From Glandiceps talaboti (Eukaryota > Hemichordata > Enteropneusta > Spengelidae), in contig NC_135550.1 in assembly GCF_964340395.1 (NCBI RefSeq), positions 24,387,676-24,451,675 of the forward strand: a stretch of DNA of 64,000 bases, written 5' to 3'. Below the pieces are notes generated by a model. It was not told the DNA's origin, did not search any database, and saw only the letters and a list, made by a program, of their open reading frames with translations. Positions within the stretch are counted from its first letter, which is position 1, and each line of letters begins with the position of its first letter. This document shows positions 54,401-59,442 of this stretch, piece after piece. Made by a program: the position numbers and the translations under genes.

Positions 54401-55684
54401 TATCTGCTAGACCCCTTAGGCTGTTCTGCTCACTTCAAAAGCGACCGAACGTTGCCTAACCCTAACCGGTGCCCAAACAGAATTACTCATCACCTTTAAG
54501 CTTTATTCGGCAACCCTAAAGTGCAGATCTAAGTCCTTACTACAAGACCACCCGGCAAATAGGAAATGCATTTTTGTGAATATCGCAAATTGAGCTATGT
54601 CACTTAACAAGCCATCATCTATGAAGCATAACAAGCATACAGAAAACAATTTATCAAATGATGTTAGTTTTTGATTTTGCTTTATTTTTGACCAATAGAT
54701 TGTTATTTTATGCCAGAGTTTCGCTATGCTCAATGTAGTGAAGGTAAATTTGATAAAAAATGACATTTTGGCATACATTATACCATAGTTTCGGTAGTGG
54801 TACTATATAGCATATTCTATGTACTTACCAGGTATAAGAAATACTCTACATTTAGTAATACCTACCTATTTGAAATACCTTTAGGAATGGCATTTTAGAG
54901 CAGTAAATCATCTTCTTTCTAAGCATCTTCAGTATTTTAGTACACTTTCTCTGGAAAGATTCCCCTTGTAAGCTGCAACATAAAACAAATTGAGACTTCA
55001 GTGATTACACAAAATATATGTAGTTAGAGCTGATGTCAAAACACTGTGTAACAAAAACCAAATTACTGACCCATTGTAATGATTTTAATATTGCCATTGC
55101 CAAAGTGTATGTAGGTGCTTTTTTAGTGACTATTTTATATATTTGTGTTTGCTGAAGATTACTACCTGGTTCAAGCTCCACACAAAAAGACAGTAATAAT
55201 GAACCTAAGACATTTAGTACTTCAGAGGATTTATATGTTTTCCTGTTATGAAATGAGCTCTCTTGTTATCTCTATTGGTTCATCTATTGTGCAGTGTTAT
55301 TTTGCATTATCATATCTCCAGTTCTTACAAAAGTACTGATCAACATATGTCTTCAGTGATAATAGGCAAATTATGATTTTTTTTTGCGAAACTATCAAGA
55401 ATTCTAGATAAAGAGAAGATCGCATAAAGCTAAATGGTAGGGAAGTGTGCATTGGTGGACAAGCAATCTAGAAGGTAATTTAAAGTGATGAGTTTTCCCT
55501 AGCTAACATGCTAACAGTCTTCTTCCCTTTTTTCACGGTTTCCTAGGAGACGGCCAACAGGAAACAGACTGAACTGCAGCAGTTGTTGGAAGAACATTCT
55601 CAGCTTGTGTCACAAATTGATGACATGGAAAAACATCATGGTGAAACAGCTGAAAATGAAGAATCAGTCACAGATGACGGATAG
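4719..55684 (+). CDS. Uncharacterised 12-exon gene: Pro-rich/acidic protein with C-terminal coiled coil (698 codons)
   Basis: Gene-level entry; the CDS is the join of 12 exons: 4719-4832, 10026-10130, 16199-16402, 21344-21438, 22385-22577, 27008-27099, 27634-27815, 30790-30989, 32186-32309, 36713-37297, 38824-38888 and 55547-55684. Every intron has GT-AG ends. Phases match at each of the 11 junctions, and the summed length (2097 bases) is a multiple of three ending in TAG. The protein starts with a basic segment, then a Pro/Leu-rich stretch (about residues 90-135), an Arg/Ser-rich region, and a Pro/Ser/Thr-rich region. A roughly 195-residue acidic Ser/Glu/Asn/Asp-rich block follows, then a coiled-coil-like C-terminus with Leu at heptad spacing. 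No signal peptide or membrane segment is visible. I do not recognise the family. Most of the chain looks disordered, suggesting a scaffold or adaptor, but that is inference. Confidence 0.75.
4833..10025 (+). other. Intron 1 of the long gene
   Basis: A 5.2-kb AT-rich intron. It contains scattered acatgta words and short homopolymers. I see no exon, recognisable repeat or RNA gene within it. The small open frames are AT-rich and lack domain-like composition. Confidence 0.6.
10026..10130 (+). CDS. Coding exon 2 of the long gene
   Basis: Bounded by a polypyrimidine/AG acceptor (ttttctgtacag) and a consensus donor (gtaagt). Thirty-five codons, phase 0 at both ends. Encodes a basic peptide including SKPRHNIPPLARLRTSHQLR. 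Composition (Arg, His, Pro, Leu) differs sharply from the AT-driven random frames nearby, supporting real coding. Confidence 0.8.
12278..12440. repeat. Compound microsatellite (CA)n/(CCTA)n/(CATA)n
   Basis: Successive runs of cacact/cacaca, caaacaaa, cctacctac, tgcatgca and catacata in one block. Confidence 0.95.
12444..12690. mobile_element. MITE-like fold-back element with ~80-bp inverted arms
   Basis: The left arm (about 12444-12523) reads aaaacaattttatcatgaca, then an A-rich stretch and caatgtgaaacaac. The right arm (about 12596-12690) carries the same words inverted: gttgtttcacattg, then gtcatgataaaattgtttta. The arms differ by a few mismatches and enclose about 70 unrelated bases. There is no coding capacity, so it is a non-autonomous element. 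A microsatellite abuts the left arm, and I could not define a target-site duplication. Confidence 0.75.
14478..14721. repeat. Hairpin-headed (GT)n/(CTGT)n repeat
   Basis: A 14-base stem (tagcacaactggac / gttcagttgtgcta, one mismatch) at 14478-14510 is followed by ataggcatggtgaattgtct. About 185 bases of GT repeats interrupted by CTGT units (14533-14721) come next. The hairpin-plus-microsatellite layout parallels 330-660 and suggests a dispersed element whose head seeds the microsatellite. Confidence 0.75.
15030..15385. repeat. Degenerate tandem repeat (~100-bp unit, about 3-4 copies)
   Basis: Recurring words in the same order are: a gcctagcaacaagac-type phrase, catagcaacattaac, attgcaaagataaaa, gatgggttggcaagtgga. 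Examples of the tag-caacaagac word lie at about 15118, 15233 and 15330. The minus-strand open frame of 124 codons here is repeat-derived (repeated Ala-Met-Leu-Leu-type segments) and not supported as a gene. Confidence 0.7.
16199..16402 (+). CDS. Coding exon 3 of the long gene (Pro/Leu-rich)
   Basis: The acceptor tttttgttttgcag and donor gtgagt flank 68 codons, phase 0 at both ends, joining in frame with exons 2 and 4. The peptide contains repeated Leu-Pro-type motifs (LPKPLPSRHLPEPILLPRLP), giving a short proline-rich, possibly SH3-ligand-like stretch, and ends GFNPLPIK. A second open frame overlaps it but does not join in phase with exon 2. Confidence 0.8.
16403..21343 (+). other. Intron 3 of the long gene
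   Basis: A 4.9-kb AT-rich intron with a minisatellite at 19675-19930. I see no exons or RNA genes elsewhere in it. Confidence 0.65.
19675..19932. repeat. Minisatellite (~60-bp half-unit, ~120-bp higher-order unit)
   Basis: Four copies of acagtgtttttagctctgta-type sequence, each followed by atgtggtacttc (about 19684, 19752, 19828, 19875). Alternate copies carry an extra catgta insertion, and copies are separated by agttagttgacatag or agttagagtaacat. The alternation implies a two-step duplication. Confidence 0.85.
21344..21438 (+). CDS. Coding exon 4 of the long gene
   Basis: Follows the acceptor cttctgtttgtag and ends at donor gtaggt. It begins in phase 0 and ends after two bases of a codon, matching exon 5. 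Encodes a basic Arg/Pro/Gly-rich peptide beginning RGRPRIGKPKEDLDPISPRG. The RGRP/PRGRP motif resembles AT-hook cores, but a single hit in a disordered protein is weak evidence for DNA binding. Confidence 0.8.
21439..22384 (+). other. Intron 4 of the long gene
   Basis: A 0.95-kb intron with a short tandem repeat near 21555-21620 (gacctgcaagttgcacaact and variants, about three copies). Otherwise unremarkable. Confidence 0.65.
22385..22577 (+). CDS. Coding exon 5 of the long gene
   Basis: Acceptor ttttctgtttgtcag, donor gtaagt; one base completes the split codon, then 64 codons. The peptide starts RKSSRSFTMVK and continues with a mixed charged sequence (EYMEARDRLKSS, then DLLGLDDVYNNVCK), the most globular or helix-like part of the protein. 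An internal ATG in the exon should not be taken as the gene start, because the upstream exons join in frame. Confidence 0.85.
22578..27007 (+). other. Intron 5 of the long gene with an ancient diverged tandem array
   Basis: A 4.4-kb intron. Its centre (about 23640-25110) is built from loosely similar ~100-bp segments (see the separate entry). Flanks are AT-rich with no recognisable features. Confidence 0.6.
23640..25110. repeat. Highly diverged tandem array (~100-bp unit)
   Basis: The same words recur in the same order about every 90-130 bases: tagaaa-t-t-tgcat, then ccatctgcatgtag or a variant, then cttagctttcct, then tagaa. Examples are near 23716, 23795, 24447, 24650, 24765, 24830, 24885, 24935 and 24990. 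Unit identity is low and spacing irregular, so this is a tentative call that needs a self-alignment. Confidence 0.45.
27008..27099 (+). CDS. Coding exon 6 of the long gene
   Basis: Acceptor gttgttgccag, donor gtaagt; starts in phase 0 and ends two bases into a codon. Encodes about 31 residues containing AMLRSLLPQRRVNMGSRNQS, basic and Ser/Gln-rich. Confidence 0.8.
27235..27517. repeat. G-run and a ~35-bp minisatellite in intron 6
   Basis: A G-run of about 14 lies at 27236-27250. At 27387-27517 there are about four copies of gatacaagtacacgagttgt followed by gatgtaaagagat, with small indels. Confidence 0.85.
27634..27815 (+). CDS. Coding exon 7 of the long gene
   Basis: Acceptor ctctcccttacag, donor gtaagt. 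One base completes the split Lys codon from exon 6; it ends one base into a codon. The peptide includes a Pro-rich linker (QHRPPTVPAPYFYDGRKM) and a hydrophilic tail. Reading past the donor quickly becomes AT-rich and non-protein-like, confirming the boundary. Confidence 0.85.
28112..28950. repeat. Dispersed repeat, copy 1 (internally tandem ~230-bp unit)
   Basis: Starts with ttagtaagtccccaacaggc. It contains repeated modules: ttcaaccaaacctggcacaa, atggc-gccatatttgt, aaattcacattt, caagtgcctac-c-cat, gctttctaatgagac, ttgac-ttgaccttga and caaggtcaaa. The same modules in the same order occur at 39197-39925 and 59443-59945, with a fragment near 35670. It is probably a mobile-element family whose body is itself tandemly duplicated. 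No ORF of a transposase or polymerase is visible. Confidence 0.75.
28951..30789 (+). other. Remainder of intron 7 of the long gene
   Basis: AT-rich sequence with no feature I can support. The full intron is 27816-30789, including the dispersed repeat at its left. Confidence 0.6.
30790..30989 (+). CDS. Coding exon 8 of the long gene
   Basis: Acceptor ataactatttgcag, donor gtaggc. Two bases complete the split Asn codon, then 66 codons ending in phase 0. Peptide motifs include HIRKRPPSVIEGHPPPTTSS and SLPNLPMMDREPYKRV: Pro/Ser-rich, probably disordered, with many potential phosphorylation sites. Confidence 0.85.
31021..31146. mobile_element. Small fold-back (MITE-like) element in intron 8
   Basis: The left arm (31021-31079) carries tgacctaaggagtccttgtc and a cactat tail. 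The right arm (31094-31146) carries the inverse, tagtgacaaaacccttaggt followed by caagtattttccagcag. The arms are imperfect inverted repeats of about 55 bases around a 14-base loop. Non-coding. Confidence 0.75.
32186..32309 (+). CDS. Coding exon 9 of the long gene
   Basis: Acceptor catgtatattttag, donor gtaggt; starts phase 0 and ends one base into a codon. Encodes about 41 residues with PPVPTATPTQERGGMVSPSP and VTEMLMKAQDS, continuing the Pro/Ser/Thr-rich region. This exon is easily missed because another frame also stays open on the opposite strand. Confidence 0.8.
33542..33579. repeat. Hairpin with CATAGACCC stem
   Basis: Perfect 12-base arms atcatagaccct / agggtctatgat around a 14-base loop. 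The stem core matches the hairpin at 2910-2935 and the near-perfect one at 41821-41844. Confidence 0.8.
34094..34285. repeat. (AT)n and (CA)n microsatellites
   Basis: AT runs at 34094-34120 and 34160-34180, then about 85 bases of CA repeats (34198-34283). Confidence 0.97.
36045..36168. repeat. Direct duplication of ~60 bp
   Basis: ggatcagaacaggcatccgt and the following caacatacatatggtata-acactcataccat occur twice, the second copy containing an extra small duplication of aacaggcatc. Confidence 0.9.
36713..37297 (+). CDS. Coding exon 10 of the long gene: long acidic segment
   Basis: The largest exon (585 bases), with acceptor ttttgtgtatag and donor gtcagt. It enters after one base and leaves after one base of a codon. 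Encodes about 195 residues dominated by Glu, Asp, Ser, Asn and Lys, with degenerate internal repeats of the DKSEN/DKNEN type (for example YEESTDKNENILKSEDRNEQ). It ends in a more hydrophobic patch (PQPIILIAVENDDGESQPVV). Such segments are usually disordered. If the intron is retained, translation stops two codons past the junction (Gly-Gln-stop), a possible truncated isoform. Confidence 0.9.
37298..38823 (+). other. Intron 10 of the long gene
   Basis: A 1.5-kb AT-rich intron with no recognisable features. Confidence 0.7.
38824..38888 (+). CDS. Coding exon 11 of the long gene
   Basis: Acceptor ctgtgctttctgcag, donor gtaagt; two bases complete the Gly codon, then 21 codons ending in phase 0. 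Encodes QTDKGVSQNSHSSDEQLAEY plus Ile. The last residues start an amphipathic helix that continues in the terminal exon. Too short to show as a long open frame. Confidence 0.75.
39197..39925. repeat. Dispersed repeat, copy 2
   Basis: Begins tagccccaataggcaaagcc and repeats the modules described for 28112-28950: ttcaaccaaacttggtacaa, tggc-gccatatttt, ttcacattttgcc, tctaatgagactttgacc and attcaaggtcaaat. About three tandem internal units. Confidence 0.75.
40205..40410 (+). promoter_or_regulatory. CpG cluster: candidate internal promoter
   Basis: About a dozen CpGs in 200 bases (for example gcccggccggcccaggatcg), within a region otherwise almost free of CpG. An NRF1-type core gcatgcgc lies at 40330-40337 and a ccgccat (YY1-like, reverse) near 40278. 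It ends immediately at an ATG followed by a perfect donor, as in housekeeping-type promoters with a short first coding exon. Confidence 0.5.
40411..40419 (+). CDS. Candidate 3-codon alternative first exon (Met-Ser-Asp)
   Basis: The ATG at 40411 (context cagccATGt, G at -3) is followed after three codons by a consensus donor gtaagtat at 40420, phase 0. Joining it to the terminal exon at 55547 (also phase 0) would make a 48-residue protein, mostly the coiled-coil tail of the long protein. It could instead join the 44102 exon, or exons I have not recognised. Based only on the promoter-like CpG cluster, start context and donor; RNA evidence is required. Confidence 0.35.
41040..41140. repeat. C-run repeat block
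   Basis: Two long C-runs (about 41056-41069 and 41121-41136) in a short C-rich repeat related in style to the blocks at 600-650, 42800-42870 and 43370-43450. Confidence 0.7.
41165..41513 (+). mobile_element. tRNA-derived SINE with L2-like tail
   Basis: The head contains a box A-like sequence (gggtgaatggttagcgtgg, about 41181-41199) and a perfect RNA polymerase III box B (ggttcgagccc, 41220-41230) with tRNA-like spacing. The body runs about 230 bases. The tail (agcactttgagcatggagtg, then ggaaagcactatataagaac and attattatta) matches the 3'-end style of L2/CR1-clade LINEs and their SINE partners, ending in a short ATT microsatellite. Near full length. The split between head and tail is what I see; the L2 link comes from family knowledge. 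Confidence 0.85.
41525..41632. repeat. (TATG)n/(TG)n microsatellite
   Basis: Tetranucleotide tatg repeats interrupted by a TG run (41577-41600). It lies just 3' of the SINE tail and may have grown from it. Confidence 0.95.
41821..41844. repeat. Near-perfect hairpin with CATAGACCC-type stem
   Basis: tcatagaacc / gggtctatga, one mismatch, loop of four. Third occurrence of this stem in the window. Confidence 0.65.
42785..43460. repeat. Repeat with tandem 'gtaaaatgtgaccctcccc' units
   Basis: About three units of tttgtaaaa-(a/c)atgaccctcccc lie at 42795-42870, and two or three more at 43368-43450. The segment between includes tgtcatgctcaagcactcat and acgaaagattaagcaatac, which has a diverged relative near 53955-54015 (tgtcatggacaagcagtcat, then atgaaagatcagacaatac). 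A probable dispersed element with C-rich ends; similar C-rich words occur near 570-640 and 1300-1345. Confidence 0.6.
44102..44179 (+). CDS. Candidate alternative terminal exon of the long gene
   Basis: A strong pyrimidine tract and acceptor (ttttttcctcttcctttacag) is followed by 25 codons and TGA. It is in phase 0, so it can follow exon 11 (or the 40411 exon) directly. The peptide begins DFNFLVPNEAVLAIAEDGDK. It would replace the coiled-coil tail by a short unrelated end. I see no clear AATAAA close downstream, which weakens the call. Confidence 0.35.
   Translation, partial: DFNFLVPNEAVLAIAEDGDKNFCSR
44180..45430. other. Intronic stretch with simple repeats
   Basis: C-run at 44825-44838, CA repeat at 45089-45130, GT repeat at 45379-45430. 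Nothing else recognised. Confidence 0.65.
46615..46740. repeat. Tandem duplication (~61-bp unit, two copies)
   Basis: gggatgaattcaagcatgtg followed by atcacaacctaaacacaatg is repeated as gggatgaagtcaagcatgcg followed by atcacagcataaacacaagg, each copy ending in gttagtaggg or gtcagtaggg. Confidence 0.9.
46950..47042 (-). pseudogene. Pseudogene fragment (frame with two stops)
   Basis: The reading FNHRYDVDLGFDTTPS is followed by stops, then a donor-like gtatga. A different frame is open through the same stretch. Last fragment I can assign to the antisense chain; weak. Confidence 0.3.
47322..47374 (-). pseudogene. Pseudogene exon fragment, acidic
   Basis: Acceptor aaaatattttgtag and donor gtaagt flank 53 bases reading DDGHIEPDDEDADVDID. 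The preceding fragment does not join in this frame. Another minus-strand frame stays open further (to about 47142) through Asp/Ser/Asn-rich sequence. Confidence 0.4.
47436..48332. mobile_element. Inverted-repeat pair (~140 bp arms) enclosing an exon-like fragment
   Basis: Bases 47436-47587 and 48197-48332 are imperfect inverted copies. Left: gcagcgaacatgtaattg, then gatcgattgaatgatcaatt and gtggtgcaataaaaattatt. Right, inverted: gcagtgagcatgtaattt, aattgaatgatcaatctttg, tggtgcaatatgacttattt. The outer ends align and the 610 bases between are unrelated non-repetitive DNA, which includes the 47824-48115 coding-like fragment. It is either a DNA transposon carrying captured sequence or two opposed MITE copies flanking an exon. 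Confidence 0.6.
47824..48115 (-). pseudogene. Longest coding-like fragment of the antisense chain (97 codons)
   Basis: An open frame from just after a TGA (48118-48116) to a donor (caag|gtatgc) at 47823. It has protein-like composition, e.g. HDETTHRLAEQSRLHHYFRH and SMIACVTSDDQFTPLVAAMF, then GHFDNGNKVNIYCRGGCHLR. The same frame upstream of the single TGA also reads plausibly (Arg-rich), so this may be one nonsense mutation inside an older exon. No domain recognised. Lies inside the inverted-repeat pair. Confidence 0.5.
48474..48532 (-). pseudogene. Acidic exon fragment ending in TAG
   Basis: Acceptor tttatcactaacag, then GLKHAESNDLEESGEEDSD and a stop. It could be a genuine terminal exon of the antisense gene, in which case the pieces at 46.9-48.1 kb belong to something else. 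Confidence 0.4.
48698..48776 (-). pseudogene. Cys-containing exon fragment
   Basis: Acceptor tattttacctacag; one base completes the split codon from the 48996 donor. It then reads TCRTQKCKCKIMSESFIDPF and stops at TGA after EEVLT. The closely spaced Cys/Lys pattern suggests a metal-binding or CXC-like piece, but it is too short to assign. Confidence 0.4.
48996..49122 (-). pseudogene. Exon fragment with internal frameshift
   Basis: Acceptor ctttccttcacag, donor gtacat. Starts in the frame of the preceding fragment (GSIMSGINVLYQKSPVVV), then stops. Shifting by one base gives SCESSIKNVHLTATSSQSQA and a phase that fits the next fragment. Confidence 0.45.
49473..49594 (-). pseudogene. Exon fragment with internal frameshift
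   Basis: Acceptor gtgctcattgtag, donor gtaaga. Joins in phase to the 50127 donor and reads SGHTVPQTSTQQLVTE. A one-base loss in a G-run then throws it out of frame; the other frame continues GEGVQMLGQMSGPDVSKFLS to the donor. Confidence 0.5.
50127..50246 (-). pseudogene. Exon fragment, fully open
   Basis: Acceptor ccaattttacacag, donor gtatgt, 120 bases. The open frame reads YYDHQPSKGRVLAEGKDTSQ and continues Ser/Thr/Gln-rich (PVASTSQATTGRVGQ). It needs two bases from an upstream exon, which the 51134 donor (phase 0) does not supply. The mismatch is either another frameshift or a missing exon. Confidence 0.5.
50862..50985. repeat. Direct tandem duplication (~66-bp unit)
   Basis: tttcgccaatgtcataaaca followed by taaatatggtgtcacaaaca occurs twice, with a few substitutions (cgtaaatgtggtgtcacaaa in the second copy). 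Confidence 0.92.
51134..51323 (-). pseudogene. First exon of the antisense gene, frameshifted after ~8 codons
   Basis: The ATG at 51323 has a strong animal start context (caacATGgcgg) and reads MADTNSTD before running to a stop just ahead of the donor. A one-base shift gives RPTLTDSARKRRKTKSSIGK, then GQIDRWKALKEANSLQFHWK and VAEFLSFRL, open to a consensus donor (gtaagt). The second reading has a basic cluster and helix-like Trp/Leu spacing, clearly protein-like. An in-frame ATG exists at 51301, so initiation there is an alternative to a frameshift. Confidence 0.5.
51324..51430 (-). promoter_or_regulatory. CpG-rich promoter of the antisense unit with NRF1 palindrome
   Basis: A perfect NRF1-type palindrome TGCGCATGCGCA lies at 51344-51355, 21 bases upstream of the minus-strand ATG. 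CpGs are clustered through 51170-51430 (gcgttcaaaccaaaaccgtt, gaccgggtcaaattctcgcg). The ATG itself sits in a YY1-like atggcgg. This is a typical housekeeping-type promoter architecture. Confidence 0.6.
53560..54170. repeat. Diverged dispersed repeat related to 42.9-43.1 kb
   Basis: Shares tgtcatgg-caagca-tcata and gaaagat-a--caatac with the 42.95-43.07 kb segment. An internal near-duplication, tggtaataatgt(c/a)tg(t/c)aaatgag, occurs at about 53646 and 53866. Identity is modest. Confidence 0.4.
55547..55684 (+). CDS. Terminal coding exon (12) of the long gene: coiled-coil tail
   Basis: Acceptor ttcacggtttcctag, phase 0, then 45 codons and TAG. The peptide starts ETANRKQTELQQLLEEHSQL and continues VSQIDDMEK, with hydrophobic residues at heptad-like spacing. 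It continues the helix begun by DEQLAEYI in exon 11, which supports that junction despite the 16.7-kb intron. The last 15 residues are acidic (ENEESVTDDG). Confidence 0.8.
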   Translation, partial: ETANRKQTELQQLLEEHSQLVSQIDDMEKHHGETAENEESVTDDG

Positions 55685-55892
55685 AAGAATAGGGATTTTG
55701 ATATGACATTGAAGTCAGTACTAGGCCATGTGTTTATTAGTGTGCTCTCTCTACTGACAGTATCAGTGTGAATATTAACTATGCAAGTAGTGTACAAAAG
55801 ACTTATCTTATCACTATCATATTTAATAAAAATAATCAATTTGTGATCAATAGAAAGTCTGATTTATTTTTTTTTAGAGAAGACTTAATAAA
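55685..55892 (+). terminator. 3' UTR with poly(A) signals
   Basis: Two canonical AATAAA hexamers follow the stop: 55825-55830 and 55887-55892, with a T-rich stretch (55862-55875) between. Cleavage is expected 10-30 bases after one of these. Confidence 0.7.
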
Positions 55893-55896
55893 TAAG

Positions 55897-55978
55897 CTTT
55901 AATGCCAAATTAATTTTGGGCAGTGTGATACTAAATCGCCAAATTAATTTTGGGCAGTGTGATACTAAATTGCCAAAT
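55897..55978. repeat. Tandem duplication (37-bp unit)
   Basis: gccaaattaattttgggcag followed by tgtgatactaaat occurs twice in direct tandem, with a partial third unit. Lies just past the last poly(A) signal. Confidence 0.93.
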
Positions 55979-55979
55979 G

Positions 55980-58800
55980 AGAATACTTTGAGGATTTTGT
56001 GCTAGTGTCTAGATTCAGAATTATTTTATATATTATATTAAATGATATTAATTTAACACATCATGTTTTTCGTTTTTAAAGAGAAAAAACATGACATATT
56101 TAAAACTCACATTGTTATATGAATCTCTTTGTTACACGTACATTAGAAATTCGAAAATCAATTTTTTTTGTATTTAAAGAAATAACAATTTGAACACACT
56201 ATAGGCTGTGATTACCATGACGACATACTGTTGCCTAGACAACACAAGTGATACCTTTAAGATGGAACACCTTCGATTGATTATTCTCTTAAAGCTTATT
56301 CATGTGCAGTCAATATTATCTATTTTGACAAAGTACGTTTTCCATTTGAAACCCAAGTAGTGAGTGCATGGATGCAGAAACAGGAAAGCTTCAATGTCAC
56401 AGCAAATATGAAAAAGAAAATGAGACTGCACAAGGTTAAACACCAATCAAATGGTTTCATAGCAGCATCACAACAGTCGTCACAGAGGAAGGTCCATCTT
56501 TTCATTTACATTTTTCTTGGGACAGTTCAAAAAAACATCATGAAATATGATCATCACACAATAGGAACTTGATGAACGTGTATGGTTGAAATTGTTCAGA
56601 ATATGAATGAATGAGAAACATATTTATATTCATAGCCAATCAAGTCATACTTGTTCACAACAGATGGGAGTTGGTACACATTAAATCTAACCCCCAGGCT
56701 ATTTGACAACCTATCGATCTACTGTGTACAGTTGAAGGATACTAGCTTTTTCCAACTTACTGAAATATTTTGTTACAGTAAATTTTGTTAAACTTGAACC
56801 GTGATGTGTAGCATTACTTGATTGATTTGTAGTGTTTTATTTTGTGAAAATTGCCACGTTCATTACAGATCTGTGCTAGTGATAAATTTTCCCCAAAGCA
56901 TAGTTTGTAGTTGGCTTCCAGAGTTCATAGGACTATTTGAACGAAAAGTTTAAATCTACCCAGGACAAACCTAATTGTCCTGTTGCCTGTTCTAGGACAC
57001 ATCACATCTCCCCATATAGTGACATGTATACTGTACACAGTGTGCATGTACAATCATGCATATCTTCTACTCAGAAGACGGAGAAGGGATGGGGCGTTGT
57101 TGTCACCTGACAGTACCCCTGATTTATGCAAACTGTTTTGAATTTATTATATAGGTCGACATGTTTTTCCATAGTGTACTGATGAAAATGTTAATTCAAG
57201 TGTAATATAAGCCAAAATGTAACCACAGAGGTAACATCCACTCAGGAAGTGCATCCGGGAATCAGAAAATAAGCAACTTACAACAACTGGAATCACCATA
57301 GAGTGCTACAACCAGTAATAAGGATTGTCAAGATTCAAATTTAAATGAGGAGTGTGCTCTTTTGTACCATTTTGTGTTTATCTATTTACCAGAAAATGTT
57401 GTCACCTAGTTTATTGGTTAGAATAAATAACTTTATGATATGAAATACAAAACTGGATCACAAGGTTGTACCATTGACAGCGGAGAGAAATCACTTGTCG
57501 ATGGTTGCATGATGTGCTCCATTAAAATCATATTTTTGTAGAAAATTAAAATATCAACACACGTATCATATCATGTCAGTTTCAATATCTTGCAGGTAAA
57601 TACAACAATGTATTACTCAAGAATTTATATAAATAGTATGTGCATATTTCTGCCAAAATCGTCCAGTGAAACGCTTCCTTATTTTTAGGGAACACACGTA
57701 TGCATTTTACCTGTCAGCTAAATACATTAATTAGGGGAGAACTGGGCATGCATTGCAGCACACTCTGACCTAACAGAAAATAGTGCTGTAATACAAGAAT
57801 GTAAAACAAATTCCTTGAAATCAGAGCCAGGTAACTATTAAATGTGATGAAATCTGATCCAACCTTATTTGCCAACTGTTCAGGAGCACATACAAATTAT
57901 GTGCTGAAATAACTTTTGCCAAAAGATGATGAGACTCCACCGTAATGCAGTGGTGTAGAACATTTTGTTTGGAAGCCAACTTTTTACATTTTTTTCAGTC
58001 AGTGCAATGAAGGGTTCATTTATGTATTAATGTAGAGTTTTTTGTGTCAATAACAACTTTCTTGATTGTTTGAAGATTTCATTTTATTTGTTCCCTAGGT
58101 TTGACATTTATATCTCACGATACCATGACAGCAGTTCAATTCTCATTTGCTGTTTGATATTTGAATTCACTTTGCGATATTTGAAATCACTGAACCTGAA
58201 GTACCACTATCCGTCCAACTAAAACACATTTGAAAATTTCTCCTTATATATTATTAATAGATTGCTAGTATGTGATCTTGACAAAGTGGATGGTGCTTGT
58301 ATTGCTTTCCTCACCATACACTATGTGTGCCTAGTTTTCCGGACAAACTTAAAATGGATGATTACAAGTTTTACCATTACCTAATCTCCTACATTTTAAC
58401 CAAATTGTGATATAAGTTTGGTGTTTGTGTTTTGCGGAAAAGAGGAATGCTTGAATGGTTCCTTTACCATATACCAACAATGTGTCTTGAAATAATAATT
58501 TATAGTTTTAAAGAAATTTATGTAATCAAAACTAGAATGTGTTACCACTAGCATATTTTTTAAAGAATGTAATAAAGTATTACAAACATTTCACAATACA
58601 TGTCTTGAATACATTTTCCAGTATGTAACCATGACAATGTTTCATTGATTGATATGATAAATTGAATGTTTTTGACAATTGTTACAAATTTTAAGACAAA
58701 TTGAAAGATTGTACAGAAGGTGTATAGTTTTCACATCAACCCCAAGTGACTAGTAATGTGTATAATTGATCGTAATAGTAGTCAATGATAAATTGTCAAT
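55980..58800. other. Intergenic stretch
   Basis: AT-rich sequence between the long gene and the PCSK2-like gene. No exon, RNA gene or clear repeat recognised. Confidence 0.6.
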
Positions 58801-59045
58801 GTCATGTGAGAGATTCTGGTGTTTGACCGAGAACTATGGTCATGTGAGACATTCTGAAGTTTGCTGTAGGAGTACTGTCATGTGAGAGTTTCTGATGTTG
58901 TACCCAAGGAAGAGTATGGCCATGTGAGAGATTATGGTGTTTGATCTTGGAGTATGGTCATTGAGACTTTCTGATGTTTGATCTATGAATATGGTCATGT
59001 GAGATATTCTGATGTTTGATCTAGGAATATGGTCAACCATTATTC
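58800..59045. repeat. Minisatellite (~38-bp unit, about six copies)
   Basis: Units of atggtcatgtgagagattct followed by gatgtttgatctaggaat are repeated with substitutions and small indels. The minus-strand open frame of 66 codons is its translation (repeating Ser-His-Met-Thr and Asn-Ile-Arg-type words). Confidence 0.93.
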
Positions 59046-59442
59046 TTCAAGGTGCAAATGTCATGTGAGAATGGTTGTGATACTCTCTGGGAACATTTAC
59101 AGAGAATTGGAAGAACTTGTCCTGTTACTGTGGACTGGGCAGAAATAGTAGATGAGGCAACAGATATATTGTGTTATTACGTAAAGAATATCAGGAATTG
59201 CTGCTATTTTGAATTGGTCAAGTTTTCCATCTGTTGACTACAAAGTCTTCTGGAAATGCAATTGTATAGTGATCTGTAGTGCCTTTTTATGCACTAATTT
59301 TTGTATTTCATCTAATAAAAGCTTAACTTGTCAACAAAGTAAGGAGTCACTGAACAGTTTCATCATAGTTTGCTTTTATATATTCATAATGGGTATAAAC
59401 GTGCCTGTGACCCAAGCTTTGACGTGTTCTTATCTTTCACAT

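Larger units (their letters stand above)
38889..55546 (+). other. Intron 11 of the long gene (16.7 kb)
   Basis: By far the largest intron. It carries a dispersed-repeat copy, a CpG-rich internal promoter candidate with a tiny ATG exon, a SINE, a possible alternative terminal exon, microsatellites, C-rich repeat blocks, an inverted-repeat pair and an antisense pseudogene. Stretches without an individual entry (about 41.85-42.78, 45.43-46.6, 51.45-53.5 and 54.2-55.5 kb) hold nothing I can identify. Confidence 0.6.

Noticed and set aside
59045-59195. Open frame with protein-like words (GCDTLWEHLQRIGR) followed by gtaaag
   Set aside because: Adjoins a minisatellite, no good acceptor or partner exon, and no recognised domain. 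Possibly coding but unsupported.
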